Below are positions 12,103-25,800 of a stretch of 64,000 nt of DNA, piece after piece; the first letter of the stretch is position 1; each line of letters opens with the position of its first letter. The notes under the pieces were generated by a model. That model was not told the origin of the DNA. It was given only the letters and a program-made list of their open reading frames with translations, and made no database searches. Source of the stretch: Polydactylus sextarius (taxonomy: Eukaryota; Chordata; Actinopteri; Polynemidae); the NCBI GenBank assembly GCA_016801845.1, contig CM028923.1:7698501-7762500 (forward strand), given 5' to 3'. A program made the translations under genes and the position numbers.

Positions 12103-14481
12103 CTCAAACTTAAGGCAGGTTAACATTAGTTACATTCTTGCTTACTAAGGAAAATTTACTTTGACAGTGAAGTACTCTTTGCGATAGGAAATTATAAACC
12201 TTGTGTGTTGTTTCTCCCCCAACAGTGTTTCTCTAGCTTCACTTCAGGCAGTGCTCCGCCTGCAGAAAAATGATTTGAACAGCTGCTACATTGACATGTT
12301 AGCTAACAGCAGCTGTAGTTATTCTGTTACACACTCAACGAACGTGAGATTTTAAGTAATGCACAAATAATGAATGATTACAGATAGCTGAAAGAGCTAA
12401 AATTCTACATCTTAAAGCTAGTGATGCCACATGGGATGTGGTTGCAAACAAACTACAAATGTTCTACCAAAGTCTTACTTGCAATGAATATTGAATTGAG
12501 CATGTTTAATTCAGGTTGACAATGAATACCGAATCACAGAGCGGAGAAATTCATACAAGAATCACTCATTTCGTGAAGGAGATGGAAGAGGGAATAAAGT
12601 GGGATTAGCAATCTAACATATCATCATCATCATCATATACAGACTAAAGCAGGCTGAGTAGAAAGTTTAGGGGAACCCTGAACAGATAAATGTGCCCAGA
12701 TGACCACTGCATAAACAGAAAATTAGACTTTAAAATAGGGTTTGAAAATTGTGAAATTCACATTCATAAACGTGACAGATGTGTGTGTGTGCATCTTTCA
12801 TCTAAAGTATTATATGATATATTTATGTCAGCCACAATGCATGTATCCATATTATGTGTTCACACAAACACAAATCCTTGAAAACACTTTACTGAAACAG
12901 ATTTCTTTCACCAGAGAGTATTTGTTGTCTTTCACTGAAAGATGTTATCTTTGGGGAGATACACACAGCACACACACACAGCACACGTCTCTGGCATGTC
13001 TAAGGCAGTAGTCTGGCTGAAATCATACTCACCCAAGGGCATCCTCATCCAGATGTCATGTTTGTGTGACCCCTAGATATTGTGTTGTGTATGGGTGTTC
13101 ACTGTATCGTGAATAGGCCTGTGTGAATGGCATGTAACACACAGTTTTTATAGCTGCCAGCATGATATCAATGACTCCATGTAATGTTTAGTCTAGATGC
13201 AATTAATTATCTTACACCAGTGTTCCATTTAATTTCATGTCAAGGCTTTTACAAACAACAGAGTGACATTTAATTATAAAGTCACTTACATAAAATTAGA
13301 AGGGAGGACAAGACAGCACAGCTTTTCCTCTGGTCAAAAAGACATGCATTCATGTATTTTCATCCAAACACTTTATACGTTTGAGTGAGACAACACTTTC
13401 AGTTTTAAATGTTTAGACTGAAATGAAGGTGAGACAAAAGCTGCTACTTGAATTAGTTGGGTGTAATTAATGATCACTTTGTGTACAAAAGATAAAATCC
13501 ATGTTTCTGTGTGTATAAGTATGGATCCATTATTCTTTTCTTGACCTGCATATCTATCAACATCACCCCCACGACTATTACATCTCAACTGTTCAATTCC
13601 AAACCAGATATACATCTAATTAACCTTTACTACTCTGTGCCAAGACATTAATGCAGACAGTTCATCTTCACAGAATGTATTCAATTCCAAATTATTAATC
13701 TGATGCTTAACGATTAATAGTCGGTACTCATGTCATCAATGGAATAATGTACAGCAGACAGGTCATTACTGCAAAACGAAAGGCTGCAGGATGATCAAGA
13801 CCTTTTTTAACTGGCATGACGATCAGTTTGCTGCACTGAACTTTAAGATTAGTCCCACTGGTTTTCATACCACTACAGGCAGCATATGCTTATCCACCAT
13901 TTAAGAGCTGTTAGAAGTAGGGCAAGGACTATTATTCAATGATCATTACAAATAAAATGCATTTAAAAACATGCATTTCTTTTCACTACAAATGGGTGAG
14001 TAACCTTTCCTGAAAGCAATAATCCCCAATGGCGTAGTGCTGAGACCATTAATAAGAGGGTTTCACCCCACATCATAAAAAATAAATAGCTTCTCGTTCT
14101 GTTCGAGACAGAAAAAGAAATATGCTACTGAGGATTTTAGCCCTGCAAGCTGTAAATCATTATGCATTGGAACATTAATGTGTCTGTTAGAATCAATATT
14201 TCTCATGAAATGCATGTCAAGCTGTTTAGATTAAGATGTTTGTGGAAATGGCATCAATATGGTGCATTAAAGTTCACAGGATGAAAGCAGTGGTAGATGC
14301 ACTGACTGCCTGCTAACTAATTCAACACATACATGCTGTATACGCTGTAGCCACGTGCCTACGTGTTAAAGGAGGTAGGTCTTGCGTATAAGCACAAGGG
14401 CACATGTGCAAGACATTCACATTCATACACACAAGGTTACCAGTTTACTGAAGAAAAATGGCCTTGGCCTTAGATATGCAT

Positions 14482-14485
<4 letters not shown>
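12100..14485. other. Non-coding stretch, part possibly regulatory
   Basis: No supported gene. A (CAT)n patch lies at 12618-12636. The portion 13650-14270 is listed separately because its texture differs. Confidence 0.6.
13650..14270. promoter_or_regulatory. Candidate conserved non-coding block
   Basis: About 600 bp free of simple repeats and transposon ends, without coding potential. It is dense in homeodomain-type cores (attaat at 13694, gattaatag near 13713, cattaataag near 14047, cattaatg near 14173) and POU/octamer-like strings (tgcatttaaaaacatgcatt near 13960, cattatgcattgg near 14158). This texture is typical of vertebrate developmental enhancers in gene deserts. Only cross-species alignment can establish conservation. 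Confidence 0.25.

Positions 14486-14525
<40 letters not shown>
14486..14525. repeat. (TG)20 microsatellite
   Basis: Perfect 40-bp TG run. It generates overlapping Cys/Val and Thr/His frames on both strands that are not genes. Confidence 0.97.
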
Positions 14526-14526
<1 letters not shown>

Positions 14527-17500
14527 AAATACAGCACAAACATATACCAGTGAATGCATGTGTGCATATGTATGTTCCTGGGTGTTTGTGGCAACAAGGT
14601 GCAAAGTGTTGATAAACAGGGATGAGCTACCTGTGCGACTTTCATCAGTTATACACACATGTTTATCACACACAGCAAAGTGTGTGTGTGTGCACAGGCA
14701 CACAACCTCACCAGCATCAGCACCGATCACACTGGTTTATGAACAGTGTGATGTTGTTGGGCAGTTCGGCTCCACTGGGCACCGAGAAACCTTCTGATGT
14801 CTCCTCTAGTACATCTGCCTCCAGACATGAATATTTATGAAAATATATCAGCAAAGCGAAGTTACTAATTATAATATTGTGCCAACTCAGCAAACCTGGT
14901 TTGCATTCCCACCTGCCATCTTCATCTTGGAAATCTTTTGCCTCGCCAGCTTGGAATCAGTGAGTATCTTCCTGCTGCTCATCATCAATATTTATGAACA
15001 AGTCAACAGACCAAGTAAACTATTTATTATAATAGTGTGCAGACCATTATACAGCTGCACAGATATACAGAAAAGCCAAAACCCCACAATCTGGAAATCT
15101 TTTTTCATGCATTTTTTAACTCCAGTTAGGGTTGGATTGAGATGAAAATTCAATCCAAGAAATGTACATTATGTTCCCTATAACTTTTTATCATTGATGT
15201 AAATGTATAAATTCAATGAAATATTGGTTTGAGATCACTTCTGAGAGTTAAAAACTCTAGTGCTGATACTGACCAAAAATTAATCTGCAACTTTTGCTTT
15301 GTAATACTGCTTTCAGCTTCTCAAAAGGTGGGGATTTACCAGCAGACAAAATAAATAAAATAACAAAATAACCAACAAAAAAATAAAATAAAATGAACAC
15401 TAATTGCAACCTAAAAATTGAACACATTTTCACATTAAATCCCTGCCAGCTTCTCCTAATCATCTAATATGTTTGTGGCTGCCTTTGAAATAACAGAGGT
15501 CAAACTAGACACATTGGTTTGCATTATAGAAAGTTATTAGTTTTAGATTGTGAAAAAGATTTAGCTTGTAAGCCAGTGGATCAGATCTTAAAATGAATAA
15601 GAAAAACAGAGGAACTTTGCATCTGGGGGAAAGAAATAGGCTATGTTTGAGAAAGCAGTGTACCAAAAAAAAACAAAAAACAAAAAAACAGAATAGATGC
15701 ATCCTTATGTATGAAAAGCAACATGTCCTTTCTACAGGGTGAAACGGAATGCTGTGTACGGCAGATGGTAGGAATGCCAAAGGGAAACAACAAAGCTACT
15801 TACAAGGTTACATGAAAGCCAAGACGAAGTTTCCCCACCCTCAGTATGTTTGTGCAGCAAAGTTAACTTGGTACCATGTGTTCCTGTGTATCAGTCTCAC
15901 ACAAACACACCTGCGGATACCACCGCATGCACATAAAAGCTCAGACGCGTTCTCCCGCAAACAAACCACGTGTACAACCACATATGCATCTACACATAAA
16001 CATGCATATGCACACAGTCAATTTTTTTATTTTTTTTTGCATCACACACAACTCATCAACACGATGGTTTATTTTTAGAAAAATAAGAGGGCTTTCCATG
16101 CTTTTATTCAGTTCCCCATGGTAGTAAATATTTTGTTGAAGCAAAAGTCCTTCACAAAGAAGGAGGAACAGGGGCTTGGGGGAATGCTGCATGAAACACA
16201 TCTGAGAGACAGGTGGTGAGGATGCAAAAATGAGAAGGAAGGAGGATCAAATAGGAATGTATACCCAAAGTTGTTTACTAATCCCTAATGTGAAAAACCA
16301 TGAAATAGAAATTCTGAAAGGTGCATATTAAAGGAACAGAGTTTTAAAAGGTGTCAGGATCAGACTTCCTAACTTACCCACACAAGGCAGAGCAGAGACA
16401 TCTATATTTATATCTCAATAGAAAAAGCTGAACTATTTGTATCACAAACTGGGAAGGAACCTATTAAATTGCAAGTGTCATAATGAAGAATGTTGATATG
16501 ATAAAGAAAGTTGAAGCGAAAGGAAAAGGGGAGAAGTCACAGAGCAATCTTAGAAAAAGAAAACCAGTAATAGCCTGAGGAACAAAAGAAACAAGTCTAA
16601 TAGTGGAAGAAATCAAGGAGTTGAGAAAAACAACGATGGAGAATAAATTAGTAAAGGCAGGAGACTGAAAATAGAAGCTGAGCTATTAGGAGGCTTTACA
16701 AGCCAAAACAGAACAGACCTGTTGAACTGTTGAACTTGGTTCAACAGAATGAGAATTAGTAAACATTATATGTCAATCCCTTCATGTTTCTAATAATGAA
16801 GAAGTCTCATCTCCAATTGTGCCTCTAATCTACCAGGTGTTGGTGCTGTTGATGAGGTAAGGAGAAATGTTTCTACCTGCATTCAGATTAATTAACAACC
16901 TCCTCGTCACAGCTTCATTATAAATATTTGTTCTCATCTATATTTGAATGTTAACTGAGGATGATGATCAGCCTAAAACATGTAAATGTAGAATATATCT
17001 ATATGTACAAACCGTCAGTCATCAAACCATCAGTCATCAGTGCAATCTGGAGAACTGGCAGACAGACATCGTCTCACTCAAGGACACTACAGCAGGAAGA
17101 ACACCAGCTGTCAATGATTTTTTTTTTTTTTTGAGCACGACAGACTTAAGAGAATATAAATTCTCATTTTGACTCAGTTAGCCTTTTTTGTAAGTCAATA
17201 TTAGCCACTTGAAAGGGGATACAGTCTGGAATGAGACGTCTCTGTCAATACCATTCTTCTGGTTCCTCTCATATCAATACCAAGATATAAGAGTACCAAG
17301 ACTTTTCAAGGCAGAAGTAGTGATTTGGAGTTAATTTCCACTTTCTGTAAACTCCAGGTGGAATGAAAGTTCTCAGTGTGTTGCCATGGTACACAGAATT
17401 TAACTGATATTTGAGGTAAAGGCTATATTTTTGTTCACGTCAATATAAAATATTGCAGCACAGATTAAACCTGGAGATGGTTTGGTTATCATGCTCTGAA

Positions 17501-19624
17501 TGTCAACCATGATTATTTTGACATCAGTTCTAGATTTTATCACTGCAAAGAGGTGTTTCATCGAACAGCAGTGGTAATTTCGTAGCAATCCTGCAGTTTT
17601 TATTTTGAGTATACTCTGGGTCATTGTGACGTTCATTGAATTCAATTTAAGATGTTGATGACAAGTGCCACTGTCTGCGATGCCTTGATCTACACTACAC
17701 AAAAACATATATATATTTTTTTTTGGTACATTCTATATTGGAACAACTCTTCATATACGGTCTGGAGAATATTTTTTAAAAATTCGTCTACCTAACAGAA
17801 ATGAAGTAAAAGAGGGGAAAATAAAAGAAAGACAGACCAAAAGATAACTTGGCTTCATTTATAATTTTTTTTCTTATAATATTTACTCATTTCTGATGAG
17901 TGAATGATGAGTGTTTGCTATATGTTGGCATTCCATTTCATTGAGTAATAGCTAATAAGATAGAGAAACAGACAGTGAGGGGGGTTGAGGGAGAAGGACA
18001 AGAGCCAGAGATACACAAAGAGACATCGATGGAGAACTGTTTGACAGAGATCTCTGCCTCAAGCTTTACAGGCAGCAATCCCTCTCTCAGTTTTCTACAG
18101 CTCTATCTGCTTCCTCAGAGAGAACAGAAGATGAGATACCAGGGAGAGAGAATAGATGCTGCAGGATGGCTGATCAACAGAATATACAGCTAGTGTATAA
18201 ACACACATAGCTTGACCACATCTTTGATATTATCAAGGGCAGCATTTTTTTCTTCGCGTGTCTTCACGTTCTGCTCTAAGTGATGTTGTGTGAAAAAATT
18301 GATAAAAATCCACATACACACGTCACAAGGACAAAAATCAATGTTATCACAGCGTCAGGTGCACTGCTGCCGTAATTTAAAAAAATCTATTCATTTCTAT
18401 GAAATCTGCAATAATGATACATAATAATAAATGATAACAAGGCTCATCAATGTACAGTGGAATGTGATAACAGCAACTAACTGTTCCTCCACAGCTCCAT
18501 AAGCTTATGGTGTCTATATAAGCTAAATAATACAAGAACTGTTGGGGCAGCAGAGTAGCAATACTACTGCATACGCCACATAACAATGTATGTGCTGTGA
18601 AATCATTCAAAACCACCTCATCCCTTCAACCATGTAGATGTGCTAGCTCTAGAGAAATAGTTATACCAGAGTATATACTGATATTTTTAAAAGACAACAT
18701 TATCCATACCACCCAACCATACATGCTTCACACTTCACTGCAGATGCTTTATGAGCAACTCTCTAGCTGATTAATTAAAAAAACACAGAGAAACAAACAG
18801 CTGTCAATACAGTCTTAGAAAATTTGTTACTTTAGCTTTTTAACTTATAAAAACGCATCTTACCTCATGTAGTTTATCTAACATGTTAAATTCCTACAAG
18901 TTAGCTGGCGTGAAATGTAGATTACCTCATGGGCATTTGCATGTTCAGTACCAACAGTGTCAACTGATCCCAGATCTGTCAAAACTTGTGAATTTCACCA
19001 GCGTTGCAAAGCAAACTACTATTTTCCCCAGTGTGGTGGATCAAGGAGACAAAGAGAGGCGGCGTGTCCAGCTGACACAGCGACATGGTGACTGATGTGA
19101 CAAAAAAACAGACTCTTTGAATGTCACACATACACAAACAGCTACACATGTGTTTCACAGTATAGACATGCTCTACTTCGACCGATACACATACAAATGT
19201 ACAGCACGATGGCCCTTAGGCCTAGAGGAAGAACAGAGGTCGCTTCGTCAGAGCTGACTGTCAAACACAGTGAAAAAGAAATCTGCGTTGAGCAGAAAAA
19301 GTGAGATACAAAGAGAGAATAGTGATGGACGCAGCAAAACTGAGAAAGAAGTGACAAAAGTCACATGAAACGAAAGATACAAAAGGGGAATGAGACTTGC
19401 TCAGCACCATCAACAAACCCCATGATAATGAGATTATTTTGGTGTTGCAGCTGAAAGTGCACAGATGACAAGCAGTGCAGTGGTGTAAGACTACAGGCAT
19501 ATATTGTCTGACATACATCGTCAAGTCAAGTGAGGAGCACAGTGTGGGAGGGGGCTGGTTTCTGTCCCGATTCCTCAGGCACGTCGACGGATGACGCACG
19601 CCTCAAGATGTAAAATCCTACTTG
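14526..19624. other. Non-coding stretch, no gene seen
   Basis: About 5 kb of AT-rich DNA with short frames only (at most 109 codons, none domain-like). It includes A/T-rich low complexity at 15350-15400 and 15665-15690, and a T13 run near 17120. Confidence 0.6.
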
Positions 19625-19945
19625 GAATTTCAATGACTTAAGTTTCTCTCAATGTCTCTCCCACACAAATCCTCTTACTCCAACTCTGCTAACAAACTGT
19701 CAATCTAAACACTTCTGTTCCTCTCTCCTCCATCCATCCATCACTCCCTTCTTTCCTCTTAGATTCTCTTCTATAATCAAACTCTCAAACCCACTTTGCT
19801 CCCACCATCTTTCCACCCTTCTTCCCATCCATCCACCTGCCCAGTCCAACCACCTCCCTCTCCAACCCAACCACCCTTCACGCCCCCTTTATGCCTCTCA
19901 TCGGCCCCTCTCAACCTCTCTCACCTCCTCTCAGCCTCTTTCCTT
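19625..19945. repeat. Pyrimidine-rich low-complexity block
   Basis: More than 300 bp dominated by C and T (ctctcc, catccatcca, cccaacc units). It ends in cctttccttcctgtcag, which mimics a 3' splice site, but the following 20-codon frame (starting atg at 19970) shows no similarity I recognise. Confidence 0.7.
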
Positions 19946-20429
19946 CCTGTCAGAGGCCATTAGTTCAGCATGGATGGTGATTCTGCCAGCAGAAATCCCT
20001 CTAACCTTGTGCTGCCCCTGGGAGAAGGCTGAAACACCTTTTAAAAAGCAAAACATCCACAACACAGAGTAACATGTTAGGCAGGACCTTTTTGTCTTGC
20101 ACAATCCTGCTGTTTGTGCATGACCATTTGGCCATCTCAGCCTCAGCATTCAGTCTTTGTCATCCCATTCCCTTTTAGCTTGACTCAACAGCACTGGCAT
20201 TGAATATCAGCATTTGTGCATTAAAGACAACAATTCTGTCTAAAACTCTGTGCCAAGGGTAAATACAGCAATAAAACTGTTTTTACCTTATCTAATATTT
20301 CTTTTCCCCTTCTTAAATAACATAAATGACCCAGCTACAGTGAAAGCAATGAGAAAGGACTCACCACTATAAGAGTGACACTCCATAACAGCAACAACAC
20401 GTTTTCTAAATGCTAAATCTCATCTATGT

Positions 20430-20497
20430 GACACACTTTCTAATGGTTATTTTGAAAAGCACTATATAAAATATTATTATCATCATCATTATTAGCT
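20430..20497 (+). mobile_element. Fish LINE/SINE 3' tail fragment
   Basis: The phrase gaaaagcactatataaaata followed by attattatcatcatcatt matches the recurrent gcgctatataaa-type tail seen at the 3' ends of L2-like LINEs and the SINEs that share their tails in teleosts. No body is recognisable upstream. Confidence 0.5.
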
Positions 20498-21789
20498 CTT
20501 TCAAGCAGACTGGAAAGCCAGGCTGACATAAAGATGGACAAAGCCCACATTGGTCAAACTTTTCCAGCACATTACAAACACAAAACAACCTCAAAGTGAC
20601 TTTTCACAACCTTTTTACACAAGTTCGCAGAGGGTTAACAGGGCATTCAACCGACACCATTACTTGCTTTAGTTCCTCCCACAGATTCTCCCACAATCAA
20701 TACTGGCAAACATACCAAAGTGTGAATTTCAAAGTATTAAACTGACTGAATTCCCTGAAATTAAAAATACATTGTAGGCAAAAAAAATCTAGATTTAAAA
20801 TGCTGTCAATACTTCTCTAGTGGTATGAGAGATTTAAGGCCAAAATGGTTTCACATAAAGTGTTTAGACTTATGTGGTCATTACAGTGACCCAACATGAA
20901 CTGACCAACAAGTTCTGTACATTAAAATAGAAAAACATGGCCTTGTCAGCCAAAATATGACCTTAGGTTGTATGTGTGTATATGTGTGTACTTGTGGTCA
21001 TTAGTGTGCAGAGATAGTCCTGAGAGGTTGCTCTGGGTCGTGGTTGAAAATCCACCGGCAGCATAATGACATGACCTATTGATCTGGAGAGGCTTGCAGG
21101 ATGTTACTGACCTGGAGAGAGATAGCAAAACAGGAGTGAAAGTGTGACGTTTGTGTGCGTGTGTGTTTTTGCAACAGTTTTGTGAGTCACAGACAGAGAA
21201 GTTTGGACATACAGATGGTGCTAAGAGAGGGTGATGAGACGATTAAGCTTCAAAAGTGTTCTGTATTCCACAAACAAGGCTCACTCACTGAGCTAATCCT
21301 ACGTCATTCACTAGACCCCACAGCCGCCTTCTGCAAATGAAACTTGTCACAGGTTATGGTGAGGGTTGGGTGATGGCTGACAGTCTTCAAAGCATTGTGA
21401 CCCGCCCCACTTGTTATTCCCTATTGTAATCATTTACTGGGATTTCCCTGAGGATCAAGTTGAGCTGTTGATGAATATGTATTTTAAGGACTGTCATCCA
21501 GAGAGCAGAAAATGAAGGATGGGCCTAATTAATATAACAGCTCCTTGTGCCTGATTTAATAAGGGAAAAACAGTTTAATCACACTATTTACCACCCAATG
21601 AAAACATGTTTTAATTTAAGCAAAAACATCAAATATTTTTTTCACATCTACCTGTTTGACCCCTGCATTAGTATATTGTCACTGATTATTGCGATGTCAC
21701 AATGTATTCATCATCACATGCCAATAATATAGAAATGGACGAACCCTAGTTATGATCTAACTACTTTGTTATTACATATATGACTATAC
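20498..21789. other. Non-coding stretch, no gene seen
   Basis: No supported gene. The segment 21360-21560 is free of simple repeats and resembles conserved non-coding DNA in texture (cctaattaatataacagc, gttgatgaatatgtatttta), but conservation cannot be tested here. Confidence 0.55.
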
Positions 21790-21930
21790 TCATCCACAGC
21801 AATGCTTTGAACTAAATGCTAACGTCACCATAACAACATACTAACAATGACAATGCTAACAGGCTGATTAACTCTAACACAATTTAGACAATACACAATA
21901 GCACTCAGCAAAGTACAGCTGAGGCTGGTG
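21790..21930 (+). repeat. Dispersed teleost repeat fragment ('gctaacatgct' type)
   Basis: The text gaactaaatgctaacgtcac ... caatgacaatgctaacaggc ... caaagtacagctgaggctgg is diverged but collinear with a very common fish dispersed repeat containing gctaacatgctcacaatgac and aaagtacagctgaggctgat. Its transposon class is unclear to me. The rest of the consensus is absent downstream, so this is a fragment. Confidence 0.65.
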
Positions 21931-24615
21931 GGTTTACATAATAATATATTAGCTTGCTGACCAGGACTCACACGTTCAAACAATTTACAATTGTCCCTCG
22001 GGGGCAATAAATCATATGTTCCTGATGGGCAGCATGACATTAGAGAGCCAAAATTTGTCACAAGTTGTGTGGGAGTTTTTAATTCAGACTGCTGTGACGC
22101 TTGACCTCTTAGGCGAAGGATGGTTGAGTGCAAACGGTTGGCGGACTCTGATCAATAAGTGTGTTGTCTCAGCTAATTGAAGCTGACACTCATAATTAGG
22201 AGAGCCAACGGTAACACGCCTGCTGATACTCTTATTGACAAAAAGACCAACGACAACACCATATTCTCACTTTGATAAGAGGATGTTTGTACCAAAATGA
22301 AACAGTCATTTTGTTTGATCAAGTCAATCCAGATAAATGCTATTATTTATCATAGATTTCCCTAACTACTGTAAATCTATATTAGTTACAAATTAGGACA
22401 TATAGGCAATGCAGATGACAAGGCCGTTAGGTTTAAGGATTTGCAAGAAAGGCCACGGTTCATCTGCCGAAAATAATGGTATTTATATGCATTTGTATAC
22501 AGTTATTGATCGCTACAGGGATTAGACTTTATAGGCTGTCAAGATGAGAGAGGGAACAATGAGTAAAGATGGATTCAGGCAAACAGAGACGGAAAAGGGG
22601 AGATAAAAAGAGATGCATATGGTCGTGAAGAGGTAAAGGGAGGGACAAGGGGACAGAAACAGAAGATAAACAGATGCATCTGTGGAGCGTTCGGCTAAGC
22701 CAGCGGCCACCACACAGTGTTATGATGGAGTACAAAATAACAACTCCTGTCCCCTGAACGTTCACACGTGTGTGTATTGCTCTCTTTTGTCATCCATCTT
22801 TTTCTCACGGTTAGCGTGTCCTCCCTTCTTCTTTCCTCTCCTCTCCCTAATTCCACCTCTTCTTGCCTAAAGCTTACTTCTCTTTATTCCTCTCCCTCCA
22901 GTAACATATACATCTTATTACAGCTTATAACAGCCTTTTTATTGTCTTTACCTCAAGCGCAAAAACACTAAAAGCCAAACAGAGCATTACTGACCTAAAC
23001 ACAACATTTCATCTTTAAAGCTATTTAGCAGAGAGAGTATAAAGAACCGGACAGAAATGAAATGACTCAAGCGAGGCTTTGTGTTTGATGATGATGAGCA
23101 ACATGCAACTTGAGCTCAAAATAATCCCTGTTGCCTTAGTCTTAGCCGTCTCCTGGACATCACCTTGCCCACTTGTAGTTTGATCTTGACATGCGAGTAG
23201 TGTAATCCCCAAGCTGAAGAAAAGCAGTCTGCCTCTGGCACAACATGTTTTTACCACTTAGTGATCTGAGCACTGACAGAGCTTATCTCATTGTAACCTG
23301 GGTGTACTGCTATCTTTGTATTCCTGAGTCTTATTCAAGCATTTTATCTTGATTATTAATCTCTGGGGAGGTAACTGCACAATAATGTGGTGTAAGCACT
23401 TGACAAAAATCTTGCTAATATAAATATACAAGGGCGTAAAAACACACTGTAAGTCATCATCCTGCCAACATCCATATTTTTCATCGAGACAGAAAATGCC
23501 CATCATCATTTCAAGCTCCAGCCCAAGTGATCATAGGTTGTCCTACTTCTACATTCAACCAACAGATAATATTACTAAAACTGTCAAATTTGAATTAATG
23601 TTCATTTTAAAATAGCTTTAATTAATGTTGATCCTCATGTAAAAATCCACCCAAGTTTCTATGAACCAAATAAAGTTGTTTGGTTTTAACCTGCCAGTTG
23701 TCATTTTGGTCATTTTTTGGTCAACATTTGGTCTTCAAGCACAATCATTGCTACTTTCTCACATCCTCACAGTCATTTGGTGACAGGAATCTATATGTAA
23801 CCTATGTTCTGTCTTTGTGTTGCACATCCCTGTACCTTATGTGAAAGCGAGTTTTTGTGCCAATGCAGCATTTCTTCTACACCAGAGTGAGGCTACTCTA
23901 AATCTTTTTCCCCCTTCTGCCTTTAACTTTTCTTTTTAACCACCACAGTTATCTCACACCATTCATCTCTCATTACCTAATCTTCTACTTTCTACTCTTC
24001 ACTTTTATGGTGCTTTCCTCTTTTATTTAAACATTTCCCTAATTCGCTAGACCTCTGCAATTTTCCTTTTACCATCAGACCACTCCATTTATTCCACTTT
24101 ACTCCTCTGTCTACGTCCATCTCAATATCCCTTCTCACAGCATCTGTCTTCTACTATATCCTTTCTATCCTTCCATCACTCATCTCTCCGGGAGCACAGC
24201 CACTGATGCCTGCCGCCATACAGAGGAAAAAACACATTTTCTGTCATATTGCCATGTCAGTGAAATTTAGGAGCGGTGTGTGTGCCTGTCTGTGTGGGGG
24301 TGTGCGTGTATGTGTGTGTCTCCGCTTCAAGGGTACTTTCATCATCAAATTCCATTTCCTTCGCAGACAAACACTTCTGCCGGCAGGCTGGCAGACAAGA
24401 GAGAATGAGAGAGCGAATGAGTGTGTATGTGAGTGTGTGCTGGCTACTCAGGGCAGGCATCAGAATGCATTGGCTCTTGTTTTCCTTTTATTTATATTTG
24501 TTTGTTTTCTTCTGCCACGGCTGAAGAGAGGGGTATTAAAGACAATACAATACTCATATTGGATTTTGTGTTTATTCAAAATTGCTGTAAAGAGGTTTTA
24601 CATGAGTAGAACATG

Positions 24616-24617
<2 letters not shown>
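21931..24617. other. Non-coding stretch with purine and pyrimidine patches
   Basis: No supported gene. A purine-rich patch (22534-22676) is followed by a pyrimidine-rich patch (22780-22910), and another pyrimidine-rich patch lies at 23890-24190. An imperfect TG patch lies at 24276-24320. Confidence 0.6.

Positions 24618-24646
<29 letters not shown>
24618..24646. repeat. (AC)14 microsatellite
   Basis: Perfect 29-bp AC run. Confidence 0.97.
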
Positions 24647-24648
<2 letters not shown>

Positions 24649-25265
24649 TAAATAATATGCAAATGTTAACAGCAATTATAGTACAAAGTGGCAGCAACAT
24701 ACCAGCACATACACACATGACAACAAACAGCTGCACTGCAGTACAAGACTAGTGTATTTCCCCATACACAAACACACGCATATATGGTACAAATTCCTTC
24801 CTACTGGTGGAAAATCTGCTCTTTATGAGCTGCATCCGGCTCCATTGAGTCTGTGTTATGTGTAGATCTGTGTGTCTGAAACTCCTATGGCTTTTGACAC
24901 AACTCTGTTGTTAGTGTGTCTACGCGAGTGTGTCCAACTATGGGGACAACCCTGTGGTGAGTGACCAATAAGACACTGGTCACTGAGCTGGCAGAAGCTG
25001 GATGTCCCCTTGGCACACCGTCCTCAGTATGTGACACAGGAAGTACAGGGCTGATACAGGGGAACACCATGGAGAGCAGACAGTTGGCACAGAAATGAGA
25101 AATCTGTTTTAATACCAGAAATATGGAGGGAAACAGATTGATGCATATGTTTTCAATAGTATTATTTAGCTGTTCACAAAAAACAACTACAAAGGTCAAA
25201 AAACAGAAAATATAAATTATTAGGCAGTGACCAAGCTGTGTGGTGACACTGGCAAAAAAGTATTA

Positions 25266-25800
25266 AAGTGGTACCTTGACTTACGAGCGTCAAAAACAAA
25301 CAAGTTTTCCAAGATATGAGTCGTCTCTCGGACGATTTTTTGCTTTAAGTTGAGAGCTAAAATTCAAGTTGAGAGCCAGCTTGAGACACTCCAATGCTAG
25401 TTTGGCAGCAAACGTCACAGTGAACGTCCCAACACCCCCCCCCATACCGTGTCTCGTTCACTTTAGGCGGTTAGCTCACAGTGAAGAATAAGTGTTGTGC
25501 TCGCATTTGTGCTTGCAGTTATTTTGCAAAACTTTGTTTTTCCAACCTTGGGTCTGAAAAAAGTGAAAAAAGTGAAAACATGACCAAAGTGTGCATGTAG
25601 TCGACTTGGCAAAGCAGTGCAAGTGCAAGTAAATTTTTCTTATTTAAAAACGTAATAAAAAAGTGGTGTTTTTTGGGGTCCAAAACGGACTAATGGCATT
25701 TCAATTCATTTCAATGGGGAAAATTGATTTGTCATACGAGTAATTTGAGTTATGAGCTTAGTCAGGGAATGAATTAAACTCATAAGTCAAAGCACCACTG
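25266..25800. mobile_element. TA-flanked non-autonomous DNA transposon (pogo/Tigger-like ends)
   Basis: The left end aagtggtaccttgacttacg and the reverse complement of the right end, cagtggtgctttgacttatg, agree at 18 of the first 22 positions. Both ends abut a TA dinucleotide (25264-25265 and 25801-25802), the target used by Tc1/mariner/pogo transposases. The 535-bp unit includes a right subterminal part (ttcaatggggaaaattgatt, then cgagtaatttgagtta) that I recognise as a widespread vertebrate repeat motif. There is no transposase frame. A run of nine C lies at 25435-25443. Assignment to pogo/Tigger rather than another superfamily is tentative. Confidence 0.75.

Noticed and set aside
19970..20032. 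20-codon frame after a polypyrimidine tract and cag
   Set aside because: Too short, no similarity recognised, and the tract is part of a general pyrimidine-rich block.
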